Notes: generated from the sequence alone by a model not told the origin. A stretch of 64,000 nt of DNA from Guillardia theta CCMP2712 (GCF_000315625.1 NW_005434495.1:25689-89688), one strand, 5' to 3'; positions 47,936 through 60,599 are shown, counted from the stretch's first letter. Numbers and translations are program-made.

Positions 47936-50900
47936 TCATTCAGTTCTGCCTGATAATTCTGGAAGTAGAGACAATTTCAAGCTTGTCAGACGACCAAAGT
48001 CATATTTATCGAAACCGTGACGACGGCGCTTTGATTTTTCTTTCTTTTCCTTTCTGCGCATTCTGGTGAAGGTGGAGTGTGGTTCCTCGATGAAAGTCCA
48101 TTGATACAGAACGTGATGCTTGCCAAATAGGTCGGTAGCTGTGACAGTCACGATGCTGTGGCGCTCCCAAAGCTCACAATCAAAGTCGGGCGGGCAAGGA
48201 ATATTCACATGTCTTCTTCGCTCCGACGTCAAGGGCACAAAGTTTTCTCTCCTTCGCATCTGTAAAGCCTTCAACACCTCATCGCCCATGTCCCAGAATT
48301 CGTCGAAATGGTCTCGTTCAAACTGAATGTCTGGGATACGCTCCCTGCTCTGTACCAACAAGAGGCTCGAAGGCGACTTGAAGCTGGGTGTCGACATATT
48401 GACATGTGAAGACTTGACTTTCACCCAAACTCGCTCTCTGCTGGCTTGTGCAGAGCAAATCCTTTTGCCTGTCAAATCGTTATTGCAAGAGTCTTGGCAC
48501 AACAAAATGACCTTGAGTCTTCGATGTACGGTTTGAAAAGAGCATCTCCCAACACGCTAGCGGCTGCTTCCAATATCGTTGATCTTCCGACCTGAGAAAA
48601 GCTGAGGATTCAACTTCCTGTCGATCAATCCGCTAACCTCGCCATGCAGTCATTCCATTCTTTCGATGTGACACAATTTTCTGTAGAACTGATGCATAAA
48701 TGTCAGATTCCCAGAAACTCATGGTTTGGAATTATATACCTCGAGAAGAATCGATTGTCGTTGTAAATGATTGGAACATGCCCGGGAAGGCATCCGTCAA
48801 AGGCAGCGTTATCTCTCGTAGGAACTTGAGCACAAACTGACATAGGAACCTCCATAAACATGCTGTTTAATCCTTCATTCGATTTGGAGCATTCCGAACT
48901 TTCAGGGAAATGAGGAGGTTCATCTTCACTGAATTTTTGAAATCCACAATATGAAAGCTTTTTGTCAAAGGTTCGCACATATTGGTGATGGTCTGTAGCC
49001 ATTCGCTGACTGTCTTTCATAGACGTGAAACCTTCCGTTAGTTGTGCAACTTGCTGCAGCGCATTTTTCCAATCTCGCTGACTTGCAATCATGTCTAATC
49101 TACAGGTCGAAAGTAGTCTGGACGACTCCATTTCCCTTTTTTTCGTTTCATCTTTGTCTTGCAGACACGCTTTGACAAGGGCTGTCAAATTACGATTTTG
49201 TTCAAAAAGAGCAGAATTGTTCAATTGAATTTGTTTGATAACCAAATCTTTGGTTTCAATAGATTCCTTGCAATTTTTAGCTTTGATGTTTAAATCGTTG
49301 TAGTTTTGAATCTCTGATTGCAACTTCTTTGTGAGGGCATTGCACTCAACTGAGTCCTTTTTTGCTTGAGAAGTCACAGCAGAAATTTGAGCGTGAAGCG
49401 AATCTCTGATCTTCTTGCAATCCTGCACTTCTTTGCCGGTCCTGAACATTCCAAACGAAGCTTCATTCTTCAAACAAGCTACTCTTCTGGCTGTGCCGTT
49501 TTGCAACTCAGAAATCTTGCCCAGAATGGAGCCTGCATTTTGTCGTTTGTGAAAAGTATTTGAAGCGAGTCTCCATCGAAGCTCTCCATAAATTTCTTCA
49601 GATTTGGAAAGCATTGCCTCATTATACTCGACATCATTGAGGTCACATATTCCCTCATTCATCTTGTTCATAACAACGCCGTGGACTCCATAGTGAATGA
49701 GATTACACTGCCTTGAGTGGTACTCATGAAGTGTCACAACCCAGGGTACTGTGAAGCACATTAGGAAAATAAATAATAATGACAGTGTTGTCCACATCGT
49801 TGAGGCTGGTTTGCAATCAGACGGGCAAAGCAATTTCAATTTCTTCTTAAGCTCGCTATTCTCTTTCTCACAAGCCGTCAGTTGTGCTCTTGCCTCATCA
49901 ATTTCCTTCCAACATTCATTCCTTGTTGAACTGAAATCAAATCCTTGATCAATTTGCAGTTTTTCAATCTGCTTTTTGGCGTTTTGGCTTTCAATTCGAA
50001 TCAACTCCATGTTGTGTTCAATGAGATCAAGAGTTTGCTCGGCTCGCACAGTGCAAAGTGCTTCCTTGGATAGCTGATGCTCAAGCTGTTGCCAAGAATC
50101 GCACACTTTAGAAACCAATCGATCCATCTCCTTCTCCACATGGACAACAAGATCTTGTCCTTCTTCTTCCATTTCTCGAATTCGAAGACATAACGCGTCA
50201 TTTGTTCTACGTAGCCTCTCCAGCTCTCTATCTCGTTTCAAGAAAGCATCCCTGATCGAGTCAAATGAGTAATCTCCTCTACTTGTTGGACTTGAAGGCT
50301 CTTGCACTGATCGGGAAACTTTTTCGCTCACGAGATAGATCAGACTTAATCTAGCACTTTCATTTTTCAACCCCTTCGAATCATCTGCAATCGTGAAGTC
50401 GTCAGATCGAATTTGTTGCGCATCTCTCTCAACTGGCACAAAACTTAGTTTCACATGACTGCCTGGTTTTCCGCGGAACATGCAATATAAGGTAGAGAGG
50501 TCTAGTGATCGTATGCTCATGTCGTTCACTGATTCCAATTTGTATCCCGATCTCAATCGCTCGAAGAGTGCTGCAAGTTTTTCTGACTTGACCGCACGGA
50601 TCCAGCGAGCCACTGTATCAGTAACAAGAAGTTCGTTTGCAACTTGGCGAAAATGAATCCCAAAGAAGGTTGCCTTGCCCCCTGATCTGCTTCCAGAATC
50701 CATGCTAGCCATTCGAAAGAAAAGAACGGCTTGTGCAGATCCTGCGCTTCCATGAACCAATTCAAGAGTGTCTTCTGACAGGAAACTTGCGGCCATAGGG
50801 AAGGGAAGTCGGGGTGGAGCCAGCGGATTTCGCTTTTGTGGAGATTCTCTGCATGTGTCGCGATAGTTTAGGTCAGGATTTGTGCGAGGAGAGTCCCTTT

Positions 50901-51081
50901 GCTTCAAATCTGGGTTGGAGACTGTATCGCTCGACAAGCCATCGTCATCATCGCCGTACATGCCGTTGCCTGGACAACGAAGCTGCCTCATCGAAACATC
51001 ATCTACGATCTCATCCTCGTCTTCGTCCGCTCCTGTCAGATCTCGGAGCTGCTGCTCGACTCGCCATCCCAAGTCTTCCAT
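47936..51081 (-). CDS. PDZ-like, coiled-coil single-pass membrane protein
   Basis: The ATG at 51081 starts MEDLGWRVEQQLRDLTGADE. One very long exon (to about 48740) holds an acidic N-terminus and a PDZ-like domain at about residues 135-220 (ATFFGIHFRQVANELLVTDT, SGYKLESVNDMSIRSLDLST, GKPGSHVKLSFVPV). It also holds a coiled coil at about 280-430 (RELERLRRTNDALCLRIREM), a transmembrane helix TTLSLLFIFLMCFTVPWVV and a second coiled coil. After an intron (GTATAT...CATCAG) come SSTENCVTSKEWNDCMAR and, after another intron, a C-terminal region (FERDHFDEFWDMGDEVLKAL, VTVTATDLFGKHHVLYQWTF) ending LLPELSGRTE at 47936. The frame changes once around 48530, so that joint is unresolved, and the last part could be a separate gene. 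Confidence 0.7.
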
Positions 51082-51645
51082 ATTTCCGACTCAAGAGTGT
51101 TGTTAGGGCCCTTAGAGGCGAACATTGGGTCCTAGGGATATGATAGGTCCGTTGCTTAATACATTATAGTTTCATAGGATGAATAGAGGACAGAGTACAA
51201 CCACGACTAAGCCTAGGGCTACGCCTAGGCGACCGAGGCTTTCACTGTACTACCGTAGTAGGGCCCTAGGTGCTACCCCGCGTCGGCGTATCATAATACA
51301 GTCACGACTCAGTTTTAAAAACGGCGACAGAAGAGGGTGTCACAAGTCCACGGTCTGCCACCCGCTCGAACCCGCACAATTCACGGAAAAGACGGGGTCA
51401 CTCCACCCACCTGGCGACCCCTCACCCCTCCACATAGCGCGACTGCTCTGATTTAAAACTCGTGGGCTTTATTTGTGCCGTTGGCCCGTCGGATCGGCCG
51501 CTACCGTCCTATCGCCCCCCCTCTCAGAAGTTCACAGTTCAAGTAGGGCTCAAACTTTTTCCAAACACTTCTGACCAACTTTCAACCAACAAACAATGAG
51601 ATCATCAGAGTACCACTAACTATCATGATTCAATCAGGCAAAGTT

Positions 51646-51855
51646 TTCCTGAAAGCCCAGGCTTCCCGCGGCCGCCGCCCGGCTACCGGGATGATGCCTG
51701 ATCGGACTCTCACTCTCAGTCTCGCCGGGACCGTCACTGACTCGGACCGCCCGGCCGCTACCGTACCGTCACGGTAGACTCCCAGTCCCTGAATGGCGGC
51801 GCCGGGTCATGGGATTGATGCCGCCGAGTGCGTTGCGGCCCGGGACGGGTCGGTT
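51646..51855. other. GC-rich block
   Basis: Composition is dominated by CCGG, GCCGCC and GGACCG strings with no open frame supported by splicing. It abuts the AT-rich island. Confidence 0.7.
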
Positions 51856-51859
51856 AGTA

Positions 51860-52262
51860 TACTGGCAAAATTTAGTAAATTATTATCCTTGTTTTTATCA
51901 TGATTATTTTTATATCTTTATTATTATTTGTATTTGTATTTATTATGATTATTTGTATCTGTCACCTGAGCCTCCTTGCTACGAATAATTTAAAACTATA
52001 ATTTTGGTTTATTCCTTCCTCTTCTCATGGCACAGACTATAATAAAAAGCACTGTATTTTAAAAACATCAAAAATGAACAAAAATGATTATATGAAATTA
52101 TAAAAACCTTTTTATATGGACAGTACCAGATGGTGGAAGTAGTTCATCTGAATACTCTTCTGGTAGAATATATAAAACTTTTATTTCAATTTATAGTAAA
52201 TGTAGCAACACTAGTGGTATCAAAATTTGAATCTTAAAACTAAGTTTAAAACCAAACTACCC
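51860..52262. other. AT-rich island of unknown origin
   Basis: About 400 bp of strongly A+T-rich DNA starts abruptly after the GC-rich block and ends before C-rich sequence. One + frame (VPDGGSSSSEYSSGRIYKTF, near 52120) is open for about 45 codons but unrecognised. An organelle or nucleomorph origin is possible but unproven. Confidence 0.6.
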
Positions 52263-53251
52263 TCGTGGAACCCCCCACCCCTACCCCCTCAACAACGACC
52301 TCATATGCCTAGGACCAAGTGTTAGACTCCCTTAGATTTCATAGGACCCCCAGGAACCTACAGGATCCACGGCCCCTCAGCCATCAAACCCCACCCGCTT
52401 TTCGAGGTTGGATAGTGGGAACTAGGGGGTGGGGGTAAGGGGGGAGTGGGGAAGTGGGAGGGGATGGGGGAAGGGAAGGGCAAGGTTGAAGGGCACAGGC
52501 AAGGTAGGCGATTTCTATAGTAGCACAATAAGCTAAAAGCTGCCCCTCTTCCTCATGGATGTCACAGGCTTCTCAGGGGGGTGGAACAAGGAAGTTCCCC
52601 TTGCGGCTTCCCGCCCACTATGCCGATGTCATCCCTTCTACTTCTCCTTGCTCGATGCTCTGCCGCCTTGCCAGCTTCAACGAGAAAATCTTCCTTCCCA
52701 TCACTTACACTCTATACTATCTTCCCAATCAATAGTGAAAGTAGTTCAGGACGAACCATGGTGAAGAAGGCGGGAGATGGCAAACTTCAGGCAGTTTGTG
52801 GTGATTTGAGCCAAGGGAGAGCGAGGCACATGATGAGTGGAGACGAAGAGATTGAGTAGTATCTTCGTTTAAAAAGACTCGATAGTTAGTATGCTGATTG
52901 GATTCGACAGAATAAGTATGTAAATGAAAGGTATTCTAGGATTATTCGACACAGGATAGTGAAGCTTGAACTGGCAAATCATAGGCTCTTATAACGAATG
53001 TTCATACCTCTTCTGTTGCACTGCAGTTCTTTCCATTCCATGTCGATATCTTGTTTTTTATGACTTGTGCTTTCCCTGAATACCAACAGCCCAGACCTTC
53101 CACCTCACCTCCCCCTGCAACCCTCAGCGACTGCAGCGATGCAACATGCTATTTTCAAACTGAAATGCTTCCTTCTGGCAGTTATTATGTATTCAGCCAC
53201 ACCTTATACTGTGTCAGAGAAGCTGTGCTCTACCAGCAAGCGAGCTAGTTG

Positions 53252-56186
53252 ATGGGAGATCGTAGGATAGAAATGGCATTGGACAGACAGGCAGCTTCGC
53301 CAAGACCACTTTTATCTCCGTCAAACTTCAATCGCCTCTCACCTATACCAACTGAACAGTCAAGCTTGCGGTCTAAGGCAAAGATGTCGGCAACAGACGC
53401 TGGGACCGGATCCTCAGCGCATGCATCGAGCTCCGCAGGATGGGCTTCACCTCCTTCCGTTGACCTCAACGCAGCGAGACGTTCTCCTCGAGACAGGATG
53501 AACATCGATCACCTTCTCTCCTCCAGCCGGAGCCCGTGGTTCTAATGATGTTTCCTCTATATTGTAATTGGTGAAATGTATACAATCAGGTCGCCCCGAC
53601 ATTTCCGTGAATCGCGTCCTGTGCTTCAGCCGCCACGATTCACAAGTACTAACATGATGAAATTATTGTCTCTGTGTCGCTTACTTTCTGCAGACTCTTT
53701 TCAGGATGCAACTGCGGTACAAAGGCCAACGGTAGCAGTATTCATAAACGTATGGTCTCTGATGAGTCTTTTTTAGACGGGAAAAGGAATTTCACTGCAG
53801 CCAGTCCGTTCCCTGGCTCCTGGTTTCGATGCAGAGTCTCATTCGGACCAGCATGGGAGTGATAGCGATGGCCAAGCTGAGATCGCCGGAACGTCTGCGG
53901 ATCTGAGAGCGCCAGCAGGTTGAATTGAACATACTTCAAAATTTAGACTGAAATGATTGCAGGGGAAACAGCAGCGTCAGGATCACTTCGATACCTCCCA
54001 GTTCATCTGTTCGTTGCAGCTGTTGGTGATGGAGATGTCAATCCTGATACCCCGCCCAAGACAAAAGAAATTCTAGATCAGGCAAGTTGTCATCGACTAC
54101 AAATGTAGCAGCTCAAAACCCTGGATTATCAGGTGGTGAAGAAGGTCTCCAAGGAGCAAAACACTGTGGTCAATGTGAAAGGAGAAGGAGCCCTTCACAT
54201 TCAACTTCGTGTGTTTGCCGCCAGTAGTGTAGAGGCCAAGGCGCTCAAAGATTACATCACATCACATCACGATCAAGTTCCTTGTCCTTTCATTATGTTG
54301 GCGAGACAACTTCCTATGGCAGTCGCCTACGACACAGCGATTTTGGATCCAACAAATGCAAATGTGACACTTTGATTTGTGCAATTTTTCGATTGACGTT
54401 TGCTGGTGATCAGGTTGCAGACAGGCTCAGGAAACAAGCGAAGACAAGAGCGATCAAGCTTCTTCGCGAAGTGATCTGGGACGAGGCCAGTGGTGTCACA
54501 GCCGCGATGCTACGGGGCAGACATGGACCTCTGGTCCCTGCTGAACGTCTGGAGGCTTTGATCATGCAACGCGCGACTCCCCTGGATGGTGAACCCGGGT
54601 CGACGAGATTTATCTCCTTTCCTGCTGTCCGCAGACAAGGCGACCTTGCTCAAGGCGCCGACGGGGTTGTCGAGAGCTCACAGGTAGACAATCAACAAGG
54701 AAACGACAAACCCTCCGTGAGTCAAGCGAAGAGTGAAGGCCATGCCAAGGGCAATTTTCCATCGAGAAGAATAACAGAATCACACTTTCCTGTAAGTCTG
54801 ACTGTCATCGCCATCGGAGAAGGGACGATAGCTCGGAACACTCAACCAAAGTTGCTTCATCGCCTTAAACAGTTGATGAACAAGGTATGCCAGTGACGAT
54901 TGGCCATGCTCTGTGCGACTTGTAATGTTTTTCAGGTTCCCAAAGAGCATCATTGTTCCATCGAACTTCCCAAATACGGTAGCATTCCATTGAGAATGCG
55001 GCTATTTGTAGCAAACAGTGAAGATGCCAAAGCTGCACGAGAGTGAGTCGTATTTGGCATGACTGCAATCAATGGTTGATCATTGGATTTCAGATATGTC
55101 AGTGCTAACCAGACGCAAAGACCTACCCCTTTTGTGATCCTCTCGCATGCTCTCCCCATTGCAGTTTCGTACGATTCCAGGACCTTGGATGTCAGCGATG
55201 CCAATGTTGTTGCAAGTGTTGCAGTTTTGCATAACTGATCTGAATCGAGACAGGTTGTAGATTGCTTAAGAAAGCAAGCAAAGACGAGAGCTGTGAAGCT
55301 GATCAAAGAGATTATCACCGACCCATCCGTCGGAGTTACGATGGAGTTATTGAGAGGCTACGAAGGAGCTTTGGCACTTGCAGACATGTTGAATGGCCCA
55401 CTAATGAGCCACGCTGTCACTTTCGGGGGAGGTAAGAAGTACATCTCATTCCCTGCGAGGAATCGGCAGGTGAGGTTTTATCCCCCGTTTACTTGGCAGC
55501 TGATGTCATCTTAGGCGGTCGAAGGACCAAGCAATGAGCGTGGGGAGGAATTTCGAGGTCTGGAATCCCTGGCAACGGCTGCTGTGTTTTCTACGAAAGG
55601 ACAAGAAAGCATTGCTGAAGGGCTGGCAAGTGAAAACAGCTTGGAGCAACACATGATGAATCAGCAGAGAGTCTGTGAAATGTGCAAATCGATGAATGAT
55701 GGAAGTTACGGAACGGTGAGGTTTGTACTAAGGTCAACTTATCTTACGTGAGACTTTTCAGGGACGTTTCTGCAGCAAAGCTTGCCGCTACGAGGCTCAT
55801 GCTCTGCGTGTTGCGCAGCAGCGGAGGAATCATTCGTCCTCCACACAGCCAATCAAAACAGAGAAGGGTGCGCCGGATCAAGGCACAAGCCTTGCTCATG
55901 GTGTGAAGATTGAAGGTTTGGAAGAAGTATTGACCTCTTTGCAGCTCCACTGACCATGATGGTAGGAGGAACTGTAGGCGTGGAACAAGAAATGCGGATG
56001 AGCATAGATGCACATCCGATGAAAGAGAACACCTCCATCTCCCTTGAGGGCAATGCCTCGGATCATAAAACCTCAGATCGTACGAGGCTTTTCCCTCAAG
56101 ATTTGAGGATGCAATTGTTTCAGGTGGCGAATCTAGCAGGCCTTGCTGGTGATCAGATGTCTGTTGGGAGCAAGAGAAAACGATGA
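53252..56186 (+). CDS. Protein with two tandem copies of an unknown domain and a GRFCS zinc finger
   Basis: The ATG at 53252 starts MGDRRIEMALDRQAASPRPL, a disordered Ser/Pro-rich N-terminus. Two homologous units follow. Unit A: RYLPVHLFVAAVGDGDVNPD, IQLRVFAASSVEAKALKDYI, CPFIMLARQLPMAVAYDTAI, VADRLRKQAKTRAIKLLREV, STRFISFPAVRRQ. Unit B: VSLTVIAIGEGTIARNTQPK, MRLFVANSEDAKAAREYVSA, TPFVILSHALPIAVSYDSRT, VDCLRKQAKTRAVKLIKEII, KKYISFPARNRQ. A zinc finger CEMCKSMNDGSYGTGRFCSK comes next and the protein ends SVGSKRKR, a possible nuclear signal. At least one intron (after ILDQ) is GC-AG with donor GCAAGT. The GRFCS finger occurs in putative nuclear regulators. The repeated domain is not recognised. 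Confidence 0.75.
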
Positions 56187-56326
56187 GTGAGATGACGTTG
56201 CGACACATAATCAAGGTGATCTGTGAAGTCAAGGAATTAATCCTGAATGTAAAAAAGTTGAGTCGTTTAATCATGAATAATGGTTTTATTTAAGTAAATA
56301 TTCAAGTTGTGACAACGTTTTCTCAT

Positions 56327-57902
56327 TCATCGGGTAGTACGTAGAGGAAGAAAATTTCTGTGAGAGTTCTCGTTGTCATGCAGCCCCCTTTCTGCACGTA
56401 TCTCTGCATCTATATTGGACACGTACCGTATGCGAGGGAAACTCTCCCCTTTTGATAGTGAGCCGATGATTTCTTCCTCAATCTCATCTTCATCACTTTC
56501 AAAGGTTTCGTCGTCGTACCTGTCAATTTGTTACACGATTCTCTTTTGCAATATCCAATTTCCATACCCCATATCAGAAAGCAAACGCTTTTGCTCGCCC
56601 TCTGTGTAAAGAGGCTCGAATTCCCTACCACTCATGAAAGCAGGGCCAAGATTCATCTTCTCTGTCACCCCTGTTTGCAATTCCGCGAACTCTCTACTCC
56701 ACAATGATGAACGACTTGAAGAGGACAGCCCCCTACGAGTTTCAGGTCTTTCGAGCTGCTGTAAATCCGTGGGACAGAATGGCAATGGTGGGATCATCAA
56801 CCTTCTTTCACACATTTCAGTTCGGGAGCAGAATGCGTTAACAAATATTTCACCTTTCAGCTCCAAGAGACTGTTTCGCATCGACATTGCCATCAACAAT
56901 TTTCTGATTTGTTTTGCTCTCAACGACCATTTTTTCCATGGTTTCATTATCCTTCATCGTCACAGCATTTACCCGGATATTGGTTGTAGCAGGTCGTTTC
57001 GCTCCATTCATCAGTTGCCACTTTCTTGGGGAAATGTCAATTTTTCTTGGGTTAAACAGAGTATTCAATGTGCTGTTGTTCCACGCTGGTCTCTTACATC
57101 GAGGTCTCTCAATATTCTCTCCATTATCGAACAACTTGTGTTCAGAATCTTTGTCATGATCTGCGGGAGGACTGGCTTGAGCGCGTTGTGACTTTTTCTT
57201 AGAGCTTGAAGTCCATGGCCTTGCTGAGCATGCCAATGGAGAGGATCGCAATCTAGTGTGCAGCCTCTCCATAATTCTAAATGTCATCTGTTCGTTGAAT
57301 TCTATTCCTGGCCTTGGGGTGCACCTAACTCCATCCTCATAGGGGGGCTTAGGTTTCAAGGGTATTCGGAGACCTTGGTCATTTCTTGCGCTGCTTACTG
57401 ACCTTACACCGGTATTCGATCTTGTTGAGCTAGCAGATATCGGGGCCGGAATGCAAAGGCTTGGTATATTATGCTTGCGACTTGTGCAACTATTCTGTCG
57501 AGGTGTATTTCTTGCTTGAAGTTCTGTGATGTCACTTTGTTTCGTAATGTCTTTGACCTGATTCCTTCGCGTAACATTGGAATTGGTGTCAGATCGCCCC
57601 TGCATCATCGTTAATAAGCTCATAATGCAGACGATGCTCACCTTGTGAAAATGAGTGGTCTGAGGTCTGTCATGAACACTTCCTGGCTCAGAAGGGCGAA
57701 CCACCTGATGCCTAGACGCGTTCCCCGTGCTTCTCGTGTTAATTTCAGAGCTGGCAGTTCCTATTCTCAAACCCAAGCCTTCCTCCTGCGAAACATAGAA
57801 TCAATCGAGTTACATTGATCATATCTCACATCTGACCTCTTCTAGGATGACTTTGTCAAACAAGGAGCTGTCTTTCCTGAACTCTGAGGGTTGCATCTTC
57901 AT
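56327..57902 (-). CDS. Disordered basic/acidic protein of unknown function
   Basis: The ATG at 57902 opens MKMQPSEFRKDSSLFDKVIL. Spliced exons give a basic Ser/Arg/Asn-rich protein (ASSEINTRSTGNASRHQVVR, PLKPKPPYEDGVRCTPRPGI, FNEQMTFRIMERLHTRLRSS) and a short ordered C-terminal region (RREFAELQ-like SREFAELQTGVTEKMNLGPA, RLLSDMG spliced to YDDETFESDEDEIEEEI), ending FLPLRTTR at 56327. Four introns have usable GT-AG signals. No domain is recognised. It converges on the duplicated-domain gene with 140 bp between stops. Confidence 0.6.
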
Positions 57903-58723
57903 CGTTATTTGCTGCAACTTGATTCAAGAGCCATGCATGATTTTGACAGGTGTCATGTAGCAGATGCGGTCTTTGTTTTGAATTGCATACGAAGATCTGA
58001 TAAAGTATCGCTTCTTCTCTCACACAGACATCATCATGCTTTCTGGTCCACTATGCTTTGCCCATGCTGTGCGTTACTGAACCGCCAAGCCCGACCCCAC
58101 CCTCATCTGTCAAGCCACCCCTACCCTTTATATATGATCCCTGGTACCCCCATCATCCCTTTGTCCAATAAGCGGGAGCTTATTTACCTCGACTACCCTA
58201 CCCATCTCTGTCCCTGCTTCTTTTTTTTAAACCCTACCCGGTGCAAATGTTCAACTGACTGCTGCTCCTTTCCCGTTCCTTTGGTGAGTAGTACGGGCCT
58301 ACCATCGGGTTCAGCTAGCATCCCCCGTGTCCCTCCACAAGACTCGCCCATAAAGGGGGGTGAAGGGTACAGCAAAGTGAGTTTTTCACTTAACTTTGAG
58401 TAAAGAGTCTAGGTAGTACGGTACAGGATTCAATCATTGGGGGGTGGGGGATGGTGGGGTGGAGTGACTCAAATGTTACTCAACATCAGAGGCCGCGGCT
58501 GGCAAAGTTAACGTACGGTAGCAGAAGACATGCGGGCAGGTGGGGTGGGTCGCTCTTTTTTGGTCGGCCGACCGATGATACTCTACTTTTATAGTACTTT
58601 GGGAGGATACGGAGAAGGAAGATATCCTACCCCTCGACCAAGACTCTGTGCCAGGGGAAGTTGCGAAGCTGCCAGGAAACCGAATTCACATCATTCCAGG
58701 ACATGAGGCGAGCAATTACTACC
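57903..58723. other. Intergenic region, C-rich, with dispersed motif
   Basis: No supported gene. It is C-rich on the + strand at 58080-58250, with AACTTTGAGTAAAGAG at about 58389, the motif shared with 26500 and 32090. Confidence 0.5.
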
Positions 58724-58725
58724 GG

Positions 58726-58741
58726 GGGTTTAGGGTTTAGG
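58726..58741 (+). repeat. Short interstitial telomeric repeat (TTTAGGG-type)
   Basis: GGGTTTAGGGTTTAGG, a little over two units, sits directly before the first 20-bp satellite array, with G-rich strand orientation to the right. Confidence 0.8.
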
Positions 58742-58743
58742 AC

Positions 58744-58820
58744 TGAGCCGGCCCTTAGTAAGAGCAGCCGGCCCTTAGTAAGAGCAGCCGGCCCTTAGTA
58801 AGAGCAGCCGGCCCTTAGTA
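58744..58820. repeat. 20-bp satellite, short array (about 4 copies)
   Basis: The unit AGCCGGCCCTTAGTAAGAGC occurs about four times, the last one degenerate. The same unit forms the long array at 61640-62409. Confidence 0.95.
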
Positions 58821-58823
58821 CTG

Positions 58824-58980
58824 AGAGCATGCTGCTCCGACTCTGCGGCGCGTAGGAAGAGCGCAACGGGACAGGAGGAAGCTGCGAGCAAGTTCTTGGT
58901 ATAGTTCAAACAGCTTTCTAAGTATGGTACTGCAGTATGATGAGAGCGTTCGCAACCACGCAGGGCGAGCGCTCTGGAAG
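58824..58980. repeat. Terminal block of repeated element, copy 1
   Basis: About 157 bp, from GAGCATGCTGCTCCG to GAGCGCTCTGGAAG, match 62406-62580 in the same orientation (for example ATAGTTCAAACAGCTTTCTA). Here it overlaps the 3' end of the left gene copy. Confidence 0.85.
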
Positions 58981-60554
58981 CTGCATCTTCGATGACTGCT
59001 GACAGCTCGCTGACGAGCTGGCATGTCCTCTTGGCTTGACGGAGATGCTGCCTCCATTGTGATCCCGGCTCTCCAGGTCTGTAAACTCCAGCCACTCTCC
59101 CTCGCTCTCCTCCTGTCGCTGCGCTGCGTCGCTGGTGCCCCGCTGACCAGCCGCCTCAGAGTCAGGCTCCTTGTCGAAGCCGACTGCTTCGAGCTTGGTT
59201 GCTGCGCCTTCGAGATAGAAGGGCAGCTCCTTCATCATGCGTCGAGCATCCTCCGTGGAGCCGAGGAGGATGCATAGCTTGGACCCGTTCCAGGACTTGG
59301 TGTTCAAATCCTCCTCCATGTCGATGCCTTCCGAACGTTGATCTCGAGCCTGTTAGCGATCTCCAACAAGACTCTCTTGACTCTTGCGATAGACGTGTTG
59401 CCGCCGTTGCACAGCCCCTCCATCTCCTTCCTCGTGAAGCGACCAGATGCCGCCGTCGACTTGATGATGATCTTGATCTCCTTGCCGTCCTTGCCGCCTG
59501 CCTTCTTCTACATCCTTGATGCCTTCTTCAATTTATTTCTGGACACAAAGCGATCAGCTGTCAACTCGACTGCGAGCGCCTCTCTGATCTTCGGGTCCTC
59601 GCTGAACAGAGTCAGGTGTACTCCCTCCATCGCTTCGCTCTCTCGGAAAGCTCGAAATGCTGTATCATTCGCCTCTGGGCAGCTCGAGGAGACGATCCAC
59701 TCCACCTCCCTCTGTCTCCAGATGACGTTGGCCCCTACAGCGATGAAGCCTTTCTGACCTAAGCCTTTGTGGACTTGCTGTCCTGGCGCCCCAGCGACCA
59801 GCATGCCTGCCAGCGGCTGGAGTTGGACCGCTGCAAGGGACTGGCGCAGCAGCTGATAGCGATAGACGGCAGCTATCTCAGCCGTTGTCATGCCGCCCAA
59901 GGTTAGCAGGTGAGTCAGCTCTGCCAAGCTGCCCCCTTTGCCCCAGGGTCCTCTCTTGGCTCGAATCTTGAAAGATCGATCGTGCATGATGCTCACATGT
60001 ACAGCTGTGAACTTGCGACCATCGATCGCGAAGTCCTCTCTTCCCTGCCAGAGCTTCTCCGCTTGTGCATTGCGGAGGAAGGAAACAGTCACCGGGATCT
60101 CCTCAGCACTCGCTATCTCGGGTCTATACGGAGCCTTCCACATGATTGCTTTACTCTCTTGCACTGAGTCTACGATCAGTCCGATCTCTTCAAATTTCTT
60201 CTTCAGCTTTTCTTCATGGTTGACATACACCGAGGAGATGCCCAGGAGAGTCATGGAGATGAAGGAAGTCACCTCGTTGCCTGCTGAGGCGGTGTATGTC
60301 TCGACCTTCTCCTTCTTGGCTTCTTCAATCTGCTGCATAAACCACTCTCTGGATGCGTCACTCCATCCAGTCATCGCTTCTTGCAGAAACTCACGTCGTG
60401 CCTGCTGACATGTCGAGCGGATGGCTTCTGCGATAGCGTCGGGGGTGCATCCCTCCACAGCCTTGCAAGCCTGGGCTGTCCTGCTGTTCGGATAACGCTT
60501 CGCGAAGCTCTTCACCCTCTCGACGAGATCAGCTTCGAGGACAGAGGCATCCAC
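58918..60554 (-). pseudogene. Decayed copy of the element gene (unknown family)
   Basis: The long open part (60554-59508, GTG at its left limit) reads RVKSFAKRYPNSRTAQACKA, GCTPDAIAEAIRSTCQQARR, MTLLGISSVYVNHEEKLKKK, SFKIRAKRGPWGKGGSLAEL and FRESEAMEGVHLTLFSEDPK. An in-frame TAG at 59508-59510 follows KKASRM. The same frame then continues homologous to copy 2 (ASGRFTRKEMEGLCNGGNTS). A frameshift near 59330 moves the rest (EEDLNTKSWNGSKLCILLGS, MKELPFYLEGAATKLEAVGF) to another frame ending LQYHT at 58918. Compared with copy 2 it keeps about 50 residues after GISS that copy 2 lacks. No known domain is recognised. Confidence 0.75.
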
Positions 60555-60599
60555 AAGTCCGCTCTGCGTGTGCTAGGTAGTTTGCATGGCTTGTTATCA

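Larger units (their letters stand above)
51082..53251. other. Long intergenic region of mixed base composition
   Basis: No supported gene. It holds CCTAGG-rich sequence (51120-51270), a GC-rich block, an AT-rich island (both listed separately) and G-rich sequence (52420-52500). A short + frame at 52758-52858 (KKAGDGKLQAVCGDLSQGRA) is too weak to call. Confidence 0.55.
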
